Positions 31,342 through 44,605 of a stretch of DNA of 64,000 nucleotides are shown here, piece by piece. Under the pieces are notes generated by a model that worked only from the letters and a program-made list of their open reading frames with translations, had not been told where the DNA came from and made no database searches. How positions within the stretch are numbered: position 1 is the stretch's first letter; each line of letters opens with the position of its first letter. The stretch comes from Tetragonia tetragonoides (taxonomy: Eukaryota; Streptophyta; Magnoliopsida; Caryophyllales; Aizoaceae): contig CM076142.1 in assembly GCA_038025085.1 (NCBI GenBank), positions 32,642,001-32,706,000 of the forward strand, in the 5' to 3' direction. The position numbers and the translations under genes were made by a program.

Positions 31342-32798
31342 TGATACCCTCCGCAAGTATATAAATTTTATCGAGTAGGATAAAATATTTATCGTACCTA
31401 CAGGGAGCTAGTATATATATCCAAGTATTAAATTTTCTAAAATATATAACAAGTTAAGCAAATTTGAGGGTGATTTTTGATGATTAAAACAACAAAACTA
31501 AAGCGAATAAAATTACGAAATCTAGCAAGATAAAAGATCTAGTGTTGACTTCACTTAACTAGATTACTTGATGCGATAGATAAACTCAACTAGCATGGCA
31601 ATGTCAGTCGTTGTAAGGACGGATAAAGAAGCCAAAACCTTCTCTCGAAGAGATAAAGGCAAACTCAATGCAAACTTAACTACCTATTCTCATGGAGTCA
31701 ATTAACATCAAGAGCATGAAGAGCAAAAATCAACCCAAAGCCCACAAGATATACTAATCTACTTTCGTGATTACGCAATCAAGATGATTATTCGAAGTCC
31801 GACAATTAGCATTCCCCTTTCGATTTTATTAATCATCCAAGTATTCAAAACTCTCTTTCAAGAATTATGAATAACAATAAGCAAACAAATAATCATGTGC
31901 AAGGATTAAAGGACATGCTAGCATCAATTTATCAAGACATCAAACAACCCAAATTAAGCTACATCAACCCTAGAATAAGGAAATTAGTTACTCATGATTA
32001 TAGAAAATAATAAGCAAATAATAAAATTCAAACTAAACATGAATTAACAAACTCAAAGAAATAACAATCATAAACTAAAGGATTAAAAACTAGAAGCAAT
32101 TGAGAGGGAGAAGAGAGAGAGTAGGGATGAGAGATAAATCAAAAGGCTTCAATTGAAATTGCTCAAAACTTGAACTTGTTCTTCAAAATTGCAAATAAAA
32201 CTAGAGAATTTGAGAGTATCTAAGTGCTTAATTTAAACCCTAAGCTATTCTAATGGAGTCGAGAGAGATGATAGATGAATAGTGAGTGAGGAAGAAGAAG
32301 AAAGGAGAGAAGTCCTTTTATAAGCCTATACACGTTTAATCTATTGGGAGAAAAGAAGAGAAAAGGTCTCTTGTCGATTATGCATAAATCGCACAGGAGC
32401 ATGATCGTGCCAACATAGGCATGATTGTGCTTTCTCTTTTGTTCAAGATCGTTAGCTACTGACATTCCCATATGACGACACATGATCATGCCTATTGGAA
32501 GCATGGTCATGCACTGTAGCAAACTCCAAGACCTCACACTACTAGCATCTCTTTTCATTCCAACTTCGATTCCTTCTTCTTTGATTCTTCTCTTGACACT
32601 CCAAAGTCCATCTTGATTCCAATTGCACATTTGAGCTCCAAAATGATCCTAAAATTACATTAAACGCACAAGCATACCAAAGTAGTGATCCTCATCATAA
32701 AATGAATAAAATCCATTTATAAACGAGAATACTCACACAAATATAGGACGGATGAGTGCATATATACCATGAAAATCAACACTATTTAGGCACTATCA
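31342..32798 (-). repeat. 3' LTR of the Athila-like element
   Basis: 1457 bp from TGATACCCTCCGCAAG to GCACTATCA on the plus strand. Matches the LTR at 49229-50676 along its whole length. It contains variants of the GCATGATCATGC palindrome at about 32397-32515. Confidence 0.93.
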
Positions 32799-34440
32799 AA
32801 CTCCCCCAAGCTTGAACCTTTGCTTGTCCCCAAGCAAAATAAGTCAAGACAACAGAAACATGGAACAAAAGTCAAGAGATCACCTTCTCAAATTGAGTTC
32901 CAAAAGCAACATCAAATCCAAAATATTCAACCCAAGTCAAAAACAAAAATCTCAAAGCCATTCGAATTGACATAGCACATCATGTAATCGCGATCCAAAA
33001 CATCAAAATCTTACCACAAGACCTACTCTTGAATATAGCATAGTAAAGTAGATAGACCCTCACTTTAGGTAAGTGGACACTCACACTCAAGTTTTAAAAT
33101 TGACAATCCAAGTGAGTTTCACTCAATACTCATCTCAAAAATCACGGTTTACCATAAGCTCACCAATCGTCTCACATCTCCTCCGCTAAGGACAATTGAA
33201 ATAAACGAGTCAAGAGGACTTTCAAAGGTCGTAACGTAGGCTTAGGGTGAATGGTATGACAAATTCATTCGGATAGTTGGCTAAGGATGCCATGAAACTA
33301 GTGGAGAAAAAATCATTAATTCACCACATGCATGAAGGTAAATAATGTGGAACTCCGACTAATAAACAACAACATCTAACCAATATCACCAAACTCTATT
33401 AAAATACTCTTCATTGAAGCACGACTTTCAAGAATTCAACCTTTTTATTCCTTTTTTGTTTTTCTTTTCATTCTTGAGAACTTTTTATGTTTTGTTTTTT
33501 TTTTGGAACCAAACAATGAATTTCCACCATCCTTCCAAGCGCTTACACAAACTACAGAGTTACACATTGTGAAATGTAACATAAACTCCAAAGTTAATCC
33601 CTACTCCACAGGTTTCATGACACAAGGGTTAAACATGAGTTTTTCGGTCAAAAGGCTTGTAATGTGGGTGAAAGCAAAGAATAGGCCAAGCTCAAAGTGG
33701 TTCACAAAGGATAAAGTGGCAAGGTAGGCTTATTTGGCTAAGTGAGCTAAAAATTCAAAAATTGCCTCAATCATACTCGTTCAATCAACGTCAAGTGCGG
33801 ATTCGACGGAGAAAAGAGAAATGACTTCTCTTCGGAGAGGTTGAGAAACCTCTTCCCATGGTGAGTTTTAAAAATCGATGACTTAGAGAGAGTTTCACAC
33901 ATCAAAGACAAAATAGACCGTAGGGATGCTCAAAGCTCAAAACTCATGGGTCAATTTGGTCTATCTAACTCAACTACACAATATTCAAGAGTCATCATCA
34001 AGCATGCCAAAACCCATTTATCGCAACAACAATCATGCTATGTAAATCTTCGGCTCAAACACATTTGCACAAGACTAAGGTTTGATCATTCTAGTTTTTC
34101 ACAATAAAACATGAATCATAATCGAAGGATCACATCTCAATCGTTTTTTTGGATTTTTCTTTTTCTTTTTTTTTATTGGTTTTTCAACTTTTTTGGATTT
34201 TTTCTTTTTTTTTTGTGCATGCAAAAATAAAACCTAAAGTATATGCAAAACAAACAAAAATAAAAGAAAGAAACAATATAAACAAAATATGGAAAACTAA
34301 TCTATCGATGCAAAATAAAACAAAAACTATATGCAACACATTTCACAAAATAGTATCAAAATCACCTCCCCCAATCTTCAAACGAACATTGTCCTCAATG
34401 TGAGAAAAGACAATAATATATAGAGGAAGGGAAGAGAGAA
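32799..34440. other. Non-coding internal region of the Athila-like element
   Basis: Between the polypurine tract and the ORF1/env-position reading frame. Begins AACTCCCCCAAGCTTGAACC on the plus strand, the reverse of the tract. No ORF with recognisable content; T-rich runs at about 33440-33500 and 34145-34215. Confidence 0.6.
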
Positions 34441-37040
34441 AACTCACAGAGCCCCACCGTTGGGCGGGGAAGGAGTGGGATCCGGGAAGTGGTCATGCTC
34501 TACATGCCAAGCAATCAATGCTGGTACTGATAGGCCCGCAAGTATACGGGTTTTATCGAAGTAATAAAATATCGAACCACAGGGAGCTATCGATTCCAAA
34601 TACTAAGTTTTCTCAAATTTAACAAGCTAAGCGATTCACAAATTGGTTTGTTGGATTAAAACAAATAAACTAATCACTAATAAAAGAGAAAATAATAAGA
34701 AAAAGAACCTAGGATTGATTTCACTTAATCAAGATCTCAGATGCGCATAAACAAGTTTCAACTAACATGCCATGTCGAATGTTGCAAGGACGGAAATATG
34801 AATCCTAAAACCTTCTCTCGAAGCGATAAAGGAATACTTAATATAATTCTCAACTACCTATTCTCATGGAGTTAAGAAAGTATCAAGAGCATGAAGTATA
34901 TATAATTTCCTTTCCAATAGTCCCAAGTTCTTCTAAACTACTCTCGTGATTAGGCAAACTTGATGAATGATTGAGGTATGACAATTGAGAAGCTTCTCTC
35001 GAATTTGACTTAATCATCTAATATAAACAACAAGATTACAATCAAACATTGTGCAACAATTTTAATGGCATGCCAATTTCTACTTATTTAATTAAGCGTC
35101 ATAGGATTTAATTAAGCTACATCAACCCTAGATAAAAGAAATTACCTACTCATGATTTCTACAACGCCAACTAAGAACGTAATGAAATTCATGCTAAAAT
35201 CAATTAAACTAAATAAAGCAATTGAAATAAGAAGCATGGAGAGAGGGATAAAGAGAGAGTAGAGATAAGAAATAAACCAAGTAGCTTCAATTATAGTCTC
35301 CAAAGAGAAATAGAAGAATGCTTGAACTTGAAGAACGAACTAATAAAACTCTTGAAATCTACATTTTTATTCTCACTACACTAATCTAGAAAGCGTAAAG
35401 TGGACTAGGAAAAATAAACTATGGAAAGAGATGATCCCAGATGGGATGGGATGAGATCCTATTTATAAGAAAACACCAAGATGAACCTAGACAGTTTACA
35501 AAGAGTGACCTCCCAAACATCAATAAGTCACCAACATAACTCCCAAAAGAGTTAAAGCCACTAGTAACTCCATTTGAGTGTCTAGATGCATCCAAGAAGG
35601 TATCCAATGCTCTCTTTAATACTCTTGATTACTTCTCTTGCCTTGGTCATCTTGAGCATCCAAAGAGAATCCTAAGTCCTTTGCATATGGAGTTTAATTT
35701 GACCCTAAAATCACAATTAAAACACCAAAATACCAAAGTAGTAATCCTCATACATAATTAATCATAATTCAGTAAAATATAAGAGAAATTACGTAAACCT
35801 AGGATAAATGAGTGCGGTTTAGATATGAATAATAACACTACTTATGCACTCATTAGGTACCACGGCCTGCAAATACGCCAAATCGGCCGCAATCCTCTGT
35901 AAGATGGGTATAAGGTCATGAGGCACATAGGGAGGGCCGTCATCTTCACTAGAAGATTCCTCCTCGGACTCAACAACTTGCCGAGGGATCAACCAATTAT
36001 CCTCATTTCTGACACACGTAAGGGGCGGGCTAGGGAGTAGAATGTGTTTGGCCTTGTCCACCTTCCACCAATATTTATCCTTGTCATCTGACGGACCCAA
36101 CATAGTCATTTGGGTCAAAGAAGGAATATCCAACAACGCAGGGCCTTTCACCGACTTAAGAGTGGGGTCTCAACATAGAGTTCGCTAGCAATATTAGTAA
36201 TGAGGCCCCCACAAGTGATAGGGCCAGGAGAGGCGCGCACATACTTAAATCGTTGAACCAACCATGGAGCAGGGTCAATGGCGACATGATCCTCGGTGTG
36301 AGTCATAGCCCAAAGGAAGAAAAGTTCATCCTTAGGCAAAGTACCCGTACCGCCCTTGGAAAAGAGACCGAACATAAGCATACAGTGAGCATATCGAAAA
36401 CATAGTTCACAATACTAGATGCCTTTGCTTCCCGAGTAATGTAAGGGGAGCGATCTGTGATCTTCTTCCAGAAAGCATGAGCATTAAACTCCTTCGGGAA
36501 CACATCACGGGGGGCCACCTAAATCCTGATCGGAAGCAAATGTCGGCCAACCAAAAATCTCATTGAGATTAGTGAAAGTCATCTCATGAGATTTATTCAT
36601 AAATAGAAAAATGATGTAAGGCTCATGATCATCATCCTCATCATTAAAGACCGACAAGGTACTCAAACACTCCAAGGTAAGACGACGGTAGGTCTTGTGA
36701 TGAATAATGAGGAAATTATTCCAACCAAGGTTATCAATAAAAAATTCCACCCCCGAAGCAATCCCTTACGTTTCCAAGGTAGCCTTATCATAAAAGCAGG
36801 TGGGAGTAATCTTCTGAACAAACAGTGCACGATAACGGTCACTTTCAACTGGAGTGGAGAAGGTGATCCCCAAAGTGTCATAGGTAGGACGAGCCACAGA
36901 TGGTTCGGGAGCCTTCCTTTTAGCACGGAAGAACTAGGAGCGGGCGCCTGCACCTTAGAGACAGTGGCTCGAGTCCTAGGAGGCATTGTCCAATCAAGAT
37001 TAAGTACCACAGTCACAAGGATGATCCAAGACAAATGCAC
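34441..37040 (-). pseudogene. ATHILA ORF1-like reading frame in env position (broken)
   Basis: Minus-strand frames run from MPPRTRATVSKVQAPAPS (37040 region) through FFIDNLGWNNFLIIHHKTYR, LTLECLSTLSVFNDE, SHEMTFTNLNEIFGWP and WKKITDRSPYITREAK to SEEESSSEDDGPPYVPHDL and YLQAVV, with several frameshifts. The wording and position (after integrase, before the polypurine tract) fit the ATHILA ORF-1 / plant transposon protein family of unknown function. A solo LTR (34528-35855) interrupts it; on its far side the frame continues as PALIAWHVEHDHFPDPTPSP to a stop near 34441. I see no signal peptide or transmembrane anchor, so env-like refers to position only. Confidence 0.75.
34528..35855. mobile_element. 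Solo LTR (1328 bp) with GGTAC target duplication
   Basis: Begins TGATAGGCCCGCAAGTATAC and ends ATGCACTCATTA, flanked by GGTAC on both sides (34523-34527 and 35856-35860). The start resembles the Athila LTR (CGCAAGTATA...TTTTATCGA...ACAGGGAGCTA), so it comes from a related but distinct subfamily. The clean target duplication shows that a full element inserted and later recombined LTR to LTR, leaving one copy. Confidence 0.95.
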
Positions 37041-38400
37041 ACTGGAAGTGTCAAATTATGAATAAACAAAACCACCCAATCCAGAGTAGAAAAATGAAAA
37101 TCACTATTGTCCAATGCACCAAGTCAACAGGTCCAGCAAAATTCAATGACCAGGTCACCAAGTCACGGTAATCAATGTGTCCAAAAATCTCCAATGTGTC
37201 CAAAAATCACAAGTCTCAATGAACAGGGTCCAAGTGATTCAAGAACATCAAGCAACCAGTCAATTGTGAACAACATACTCCAATCTGAAATTTAGGACAT
37301 GGGACTCAAGAGCATCCAATTTACAGTACAAATCCAATTGAAATTGGGGACTTATACCTTGGAGAGACCAAAATGACCAACCGTAGGCGCAAAAGCGCCG
37401 AGAATTCACGCCAAATTGAGACCTAGAAAAGCAAACTCCAAAACACGAAATTGAGCAACAATGGTGATTTGGCGAGGAAGTAGGTGGCGGTGTAGGTTGT
37501 TGGTGGGTGGTTTGGTGAGTAGGCGGTGATGGTGACTGGCATTTGGGAGTTGCTGTTGGTCGAGAGTGGTGGTGCTTTGAGGGTGGTCGGGATCAGAGAG
37601 AGAGGCGGTAGTTGTGGTGGTGGTGATGGAACGATTTGAGGAGTGAGAAAAAGCAGGGGAGGTGGGATATGGTGGTGGTCGAGACGGTGGTGGTCTGGCG
37701 AGTGGAAGTGCCTATGATTGGTGGGTGGTGCGAATTTGTGGTGTGGTAGTTGTGAGATTGAGAGAGAGATGCGATGGGGAAAGGGAGGGGAAAGGGGTTT
37801 GGGGACAGGGAGGAGGAACTTGGGGAGAGAGAAGCAGGGGTTTGGGCTGATTTTTTGGTTTATTTATTTATTTATTTAAAACTAACGGCATGAGCATGCA
37901 CTGTTGGGCAGAATGGTCAGCATGCTCGTGCAAATGTCGACATGAAGTTTGCAATTTTGACATTACCCGAGGCATGATCATGCACAATTTTATGTACAAA
38001 TAAGCATGGTCATGCTCAAGGTCTCTAAGTCCAATATAAGTGGCGTGATCATGTTCATTTCTCCCACAAATAAGCATGATCATGCTTGCGTAAAACACCC
38101 TTTGATTAACATCATCGGTACACCTAGTTCGATGCTCTTCGATTTTTGTTCCTTGTCTCTTTTTTGTTTTCCTACAAAACAAAATAAGCATTTTATTAAC
38201 AAAAACAAATAAAATCTAAGGAAAATAAAAAAACTAACCCCTTTTTTTTTTTGTGCCATTTTTCCTTTTTTTTTTCTCTCTTTTTCAATTTTTTTTTCTT
38301 TTTCGATTTTTATTTTTTCTTTGAATGCAAAAATTAAAGCAAATAAAATTTGGGTTGCCTCCTAACAAGCGCTCTTTTAAAGTTATGAGCTTGACACATC
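37041..38400. other. Internal spacer of the Athila-like element with palindromic repeats
   Basis: Between integrase and ORF1. 37172-37210 has a short tandem CAATGTGTCCAAAAATC. 37450-37850 is G-rich on the plus strand (GGTGGTGG). 37887-38085 holds six variants of GCATGATCATGC at about 30-45 bp spacing. No coding region identified. Confidence 0.55.
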
Positions 38401-38407
38401 GTTTCCG

Positions 38408-39593
38408 TCACTTAGAATTGACATCGAAAAGGGTGAGATCAACCCTCTCTCCTATATGATCAACGACCTTGTAATGTTTAATGCGACTTCCATTCACTTT
38501 AAATGACACCGAACCCTCCTTTAAGGGGCGCACCTCGATAGCGCCATATGGATAAACTTTGCACACTTCAAAAGGTCCTGACCATCGGGACATGAGTTTT
38601 TCCGGAAAGATTTTTGAGTCGGGAATTGAAAAGCAACACCAAATCACCTTCATGAAATTCTTGTCTAATGATGTTCTTGTCATGCCACCGCTTAGTTTTC
38701 TCTTTGTAAATCCGAGAACTCTCGTAAGCGTCCAACCTCAATTCATCAAGCTCATTGAGTTGGAGGAGACGCCTCTCACTAGCGGCCTTGAAATCATAGT
38801 TGAGAGCCTTGATTGCCCAATAAGCTCGATGTTCAAGCTCAACGGGAAGGTGACAAGGCTTCCCATACACCAATCGGAAGGGAGTGGTGCCAATAGGAGT
38901 CTTGAAAGCGGTCCTATAAGCCCATAGATCATCAAGCTTCAAAGATCAATCTTTCTTCAAACTAGAAACCCTCTTTTCAAGAATTTGCTTAATCTCACGA
39001 TTCGAAATCTCAATTTGGCCACTTGTTTGAGGATGATAGGCCAAGCCAACCCGATGGAGAACTCCATACTTCTTCTCGGTAAAATGACTTCCACCATCAC
39101 TTACCAAAGCACGAGGCACTCCAAGTCGGGGAAAGATGACTTTCTTGAAAAACTTTGCCACAACTCGAGCATCATTAGTTTGAGTGGCAATGGCTTCAAC
39201 CCACTTAGAAACATAGTCCACTGCAACCAAGATGAACTTATTTCCACAAGAAGACGGGAAAGGACCCATGAAATCACCTCCCCACACATCAAAAACTTCG
39301 ACCTCAAGAATACTATTCAAATGAGTCTCATACCTCTTAGAGATGCTCCCGGTTATTTGGCACTTGTCACATTCTTGAACATGTTTGTGACAATCTTTGA
39401 ACATGGTGGGCCAATAGAAACCGCTTTGAAGGATATTTGCCATTGTCTTGGAGGCACTAGTATGTCCTCCGTAGGGTGAATCATGGCAATGATGTATGAT
39501 ATCTTGCACTTCCTCCCTCGAAACACATCTTCTAAGAAGCCCATCGGCACAAGACTTATAGAGACAAGGATCATCCCAAAAATACTTCTTCAT
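38408..39593 (-). pseudogene. Integrase of the Athila-like element (frameshifted)
   Basis: Minus strand. The zinc-binding N-terminus shows [15 protein letters not shown] and CDKCQ. The catalytic core shows [26 protein letters not shown] and [11 protein letters not shown], giving the three acidic DDE positions. After a stop at 38946 the frame goes on with [20 protein letters not shown] and, shifted again, [20 protein letters not shown], the C-terminal region. It would insert retroelement cDNA into the genome. Catalytic residues look conserved, but stops and shifts break the protein into three pieces. Confidence 0.9.
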
Positions 39594-40489
39594 ATCAGAA
39601 AATAATGTCTTTTTTTATTTGTGTTCATGCCATGGGGTACAATTCCACATACAATGTTGTTCACAATATCCGCGTACGAAGGAGCCTCGACCTCTTGCAA
39701 AGCAAATAAGTGATCATCGAGGAATGAGTCATCAATTGGCAAATCCTCATCCTTTCTCATCTCATAATGAAGTCTTGAAAGATGATCGGCAACAACATTT
39801 TTCGCACCTTTCTTATCTTTGATTTCAAGATCAAACTCTTAGAGTAAGAGTATCCAACGAATCAATCTCGGCTTTGCATCCTTCTTGCTCATCAAGTACT
39901 TGAGGGCTGCATGATCTGTGTGCACAATGACCTTTAACCCAACAAGGTAAGGTCGGAATTTCTCCATGGAAAACACAACTGCTAAGAGCTCTTTCTCGGT
40001 TGTGGCATAGTTGAGTTGAGCATCATCCAAGGTCTTGCTAGCATAGTAGATAACATGGAGCTTATTGTCTTTCCTTTGGCCAAGCACGGCCCCAACGGCA
40101 TGATCGCTAGCATCACACATAACCTCGAAAGGAAGGTTCCAATCCGGAGGTTGAATGATGGGAGCGGAGATAAGGGCTTCTTTCAACCTGCAATAAGCTT
40201 CATGGCAATCATTAATGAATACAAATGGGGCAGCATATTTGACAAGGAGTTGAGTTAGAGGCTTGGTGATTTTAGAGAAATCCTTGATAAAGCGACGGTA
40301 AAACCCCGCATGACCAAGAAAACTCCTCAACCCTTTAACATTAGAAGGGGGTGGTAAACCCTCAATAACCTCAACATTGGCCTTGTCAACATCAATGCCC
40401 AGTTCTAGACTAAGTGGCCAAGGACTATGCCCTCTCAAACCATAAAATGACACTTTTCCCAATTCAATACCAAATCCACTTCTTTGCAT
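39594..40489 (-). pseudogene. RNase H and RT thumb region of the Athila-like element
   Basis: Minus strand. RT connection: [20 protein letters not shown] and [15 protein letters not shown]. RNase [35 protein letters not shown] and [11 protein letters not shown], which supply the acidic catalytic positions. A stop follows RWILLL; the downstream linker (VADHLSRL-type wording) runs to about 39600. The segment before [11 protein letters not shown] is shifted out of frame, so the RT-RNase H junction is damaged. Confidence 0.88.
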
Positions 40490-40869
40490 CTTTTCAACAC
40501 TTTGGCTAAATTATTCAAACAATCATCAAAGGACGACACACAAACAGAAAAATCATCCATGAATACCTCCATAATATCCTCAATAAATTCAGAAAAGATA
40601 GCCATCATACATCATTGGAAAATGGCAGGTGCATTGCACAAACCAAATGGCATTCTCCTATAGGCAAATGTGTCATAGGGACAAGTAAAGGTTGTCTTTT
40701 CTTGGTCATCGGGATGGATAGGGATTTGGAAAAATCCTGAATATCCATCCAAATAACACAAATGCGAATGCCTCACAAATCTTTCCAACATTTGATCAAT
40801 GAATGGGAGAGGGAAATGGTCTTTTCGGGTGGCTTTATTCAATTTCCTATAATCAATGCACATACACCA
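40490..40869 (-). pseudogene. Reverse transcriptase, 3' part, Athila-like
   Basis: Minus strand. WCMCIDYRKLNKATRKDHFP, FIDQMLERFVRHSHLCYLDG, GFFQIPIHPDDQEKTTFTCP and RRMPFGLCNAPAIFQ are the conserved gypsy RT blocks; one stop follows and the frame continues with the FMDDFSV catalytic motif (YVDD equivalent). The 5' part is at 46178-46390, separated by the nested gypsy element. Confidence 0.9.
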
Positions 40870-40874
40870 ATCCG

Positions 40875-43800
40875 TGTAACAACCCAAATTTTCAAAGCCT
40901 GATTAAGGCGGAATCCATCCTTAGCGGAAGCACCTCAAAACCTTAATTTGGGCTTGTTACCGCCGTATTTCCTCCCGGAGGAAATACAAGGCTAAACAAT
41001 CATAGAACTATTAACTGGCAGTGATACTAATGAGCTATTGAAAAGAAACAGTGGATCTTTATTAACTGAATCATAACTGTTTTACAGACACGCTTACTAC
41101 AACTAAAAGGAAATGACAGTTATCTACACTTGACGTTCTCTCATCTAAGCCCTGTTTCCCGAAAGACAACACCTGCAAAAATAAACTCAACAGAAAACAA
41201 ACACTGCCCTCCCCATAAATGGAGAGAACAGGGGTCAAATCAGCAAACGCTGAGTAACACTACTCCACCATGTAAAAACCAATTCCTAAGTACACCCGCC
41301 TTAGGAACCTTTAACACATTAGAGTAAAACTCTTTTCTTTAAAACATTTATGAAAACGAAGACTTTTGTTTGAAAACAGAAAACCATCTTTTGAAAACCA
41401 AAGCTTTTCAAAAAGCCATAACTTCACAAACAACCAACAGATTTCACTGATAACAGATAACTTCTCAGAATCCAATCCTCGATCACACTTTGTACACCGA
41501 TAATCGGTTTCTTTTATTATGGCATTGGAAAAGTGAACAAGGTAGTATAACCACCATCGAGATGCTTTACCATGTGTATAATACTTACGGGAACGTCTTC
41601 CCCCACAAAACTTGGGTACAATACACAAAACAGAAGTCTAGTATGATCATACCCTTTAAGTACTCTCGGAGATAACTTTACCGTAGACTATGTCCTTCGG
41701 AGATACTTCAACACAAGACATTTATGTCTTTCGGAGAGTTCAACACAGGACATTCATGGCCGTACATACCATGACCTTAAGGACGACACACAATATACAC
41801 AATTCTCCAAGGAGGGTTCGCTTTCGAGAATGATCCTTTGGAGCATAAAGTGTTCGTCACTCATGGAGATACTTTACCATGAGCTTCTCTACCCACATGA
41901 CATTCTTTCACTTTAAGTGATTAATGTCTTTACACATAACACATTGTCACACAGAACCAAAACAGCAACAATAAATCCATTATTCTGATTGTTTTCCCCT
42001 TAGCAACAATTCCGACTTCTTTGCTTCTCAAAACACAAAACTTGTAACAAAGCATCAAATACCAATGTGAGCAATCTTTTTAAAACAAATACAAACCATG
42101 TATAGAACACATAGCAAATATGCTTGAAAACGAAAGTAGTTAGCAAAAGAGTGGACATGGTAGTTACCTCGCACTATCTACGATTATGGGTCACGATTAC
42201 TCAAAGCAATTCTACCTTGAGCTTCACCAATCTTTCCTTTTCACTTCCAATAGGTAACCAAGGTTACCAAGGTCACCATAGTCGAAAGTGAGCTCAATTG
42301 GACATAGAACTCATAAGAAACTCACAAAGTTACTCAAGCTATAATGCTGGATGGACGGCAGAACTGAAGGTGCAATCTAAAGGAATATTTGAGGGTCTAT
42401 ATGATCTTGTTTATGGAAAAAACAAACTGGGCATTGAAGATTTATGTCTGAGGCTTCTAAAAAAGGTTGTATAGGTTCATTATCATAAGTATTCAAGGAG
42501 ATAACCACCCAAGAGTGAAGAGGTATCAATCTTACGGGTTGATTTGCACAGTTGGGAGAAGTGGCGTTTTTGAGAGGGTTAGAGGTGCGATCAATGAGAA
42601 ACAAATGGCTCTGTTTCTGGGCTATTTATAGGGATAGAAGGTGTCAAAGTTTCACACGCAACAAGAGAGGATACGTATCACTAATGGCGGTTACAAAACC
42701 GACTTAAACACGCCAGCTCAGCCTGTGCTGTATGGCGGCTGGATAAGCTTGCCTTCTTGGCTGTATTAGGCGGAATTAAACACCTATGGTGAGCTACTTT
42801 GATATCCTAGAGGTAGGGTTTCTCATAAGGATCAAATAAATCTATAGGTTGGGGTTATAATGCATAGGAAAAGGCTCTCCAATCATAGACAAGTACATGA
42901 GCTGTTGTTTCTGGAACATGTTTGTTTGCGGTCTTGTTTAATGATTGTTCTCTTTGCTATTATAGTATCACTTGGGGATGTTCTCATATAATAAGCAAGG
43001 TCACATGACACGTTAGCTTGGGTAAAAGTATTGGACTCTATCTTAAAGGATAAGAGCAATGAAACTTATCTACAACAGAGGTCTAATGCACAGTTACTTC
43101 ATCGGCTTATAAGTGGCTTATGTAAGGTATTAAGAGCTTTCTTGGCAAAAGTGTCTCATTCTTATCCCTTTTTGGATAAGATCAAGCTTTCATGATAAGG
43201 ATAAGATCAAATAATGTTGTGTTTATCCATTGCTTAGCCCATAAGGCACCATTGAGGTAGCAAAGTTCAAATCGTCTTCGTACTCTTAATGCTATTCCAT
43301 TGTGCTTGATTTGTGTGGCTCTTCTAAGGTGATATCCTTTGGTGTTTGGGCACGGATTGGCTTGACTACCACATTAGAAACATGGCTCTATCAGTTGGCA
43401 ATAATGCTTCGGAGATATTGTGGCTTAACGACGAAGAAACGGGTCTCGAATGGAACACGATATGATTACCAAGTATGTGCTTGAACTCACAATAGGTTCT
43501 AACTTTCTAAAAGATTCCTAATGGTGTTCTAATAGATTTCTTAGAATCGTAATCCAATACCGTATCGGATAATCTCATGACAATTGAATGTCAGTTTGGT
43601 TCTAAGTATATGACGTTCCGTAATCACAAACAAAGATACAAACGATGAACAACTTGGCTCGTTATATAAACAATTGTTCACATATTTCTCTCCTTTGATT
43701 TCCATAGGGTTTCTTTTGGTTTCTCTCAGATCTCCACATAGACTCGAGAAAAGTTTCTCTAACCTTAGAAAGGAATATCTCTTGTCTAAACCGGGACAAA

Positions 43801-43911
43801 GGTTAACAGGTTTAAAATTTTAAATCTATTTGGTCAAAGACATTCTCGATTTTTTTGATAACTCGCAAGTTTAATCTCTAATCAATGGTGGTAATTTTGG
43901 TGGCTGTTACA
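40875..43911 (-). repeat. 3' LTR of the nested gypsy element (3037 bp)
   Basis: Full-length LTR. Its first about 65 bp and last about 355 bp match the short LTR at 45753-46172; roughly 40940-43556 has no counterpart there. Apart from small frames it shows no coding content. Confidence 0.92.
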
Positions 43912-44605
43912 TTCTACCCTCCTTAAAAGAAGTTTCGCCCCCGAAACTTAAACTAAGCTAGGTCTTAGGCTCAGTTAAGACATTTAAAAGAGTGTTGCTT
44001 GACTGTAAAAACCCAATCGTACGAACCCAATCGTACGACCACACCAGACAGACTCTGTCAGCTAAACCTTGATATTAATGTATTCAAATGTCATCTATTC
44101 TACCACTTACCAAGACATCGATCTATAAGTTCACAATATATCACAATTTAGCCAAAAATGCCCAAATATAATTGTTAATTTCAAGCTCTCTTCTTTACTC
44201 AATACCACAGCACCACTCGGTCAACATAATCCTCAAATATATTGATCTCCCAAGTATGTATATGATTCTCAGAAGTACATTCCATAAATCACCAGGTACT
44301 AGGTTTATACTTTGTATAATTCTACTCCGTCTACCCTTTAATTTTAAGTCCTTCAAACAAATGGTCAGAATCAAACTCGAATCATCAGTATTCAAATCTC
44401 TTACTCCATATATATGAACCATTAAAATGAGCATCTCAACTCTCTCTCTAGCAACATTAGATTCTACGATAAATCACTAATCTCAAAAGGTTTGCAACCA
44501 AGAACTCTCGATAAGTAATCCAATACGCTTGCCATGAAATAAACATAATTATCCCATAAGTGTTCCAAAGGTTTTCCCCCTTTCAATGTTCAATCCAGTT
44601 CTTTA

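Noticed and set aside
34441..37040. True envelope gene in the Athila-like element
   Set aside because: The reading matches the ATHILA ORF1 group; no signal peptide, transmembrane anchor or fusion-like segment is visible.
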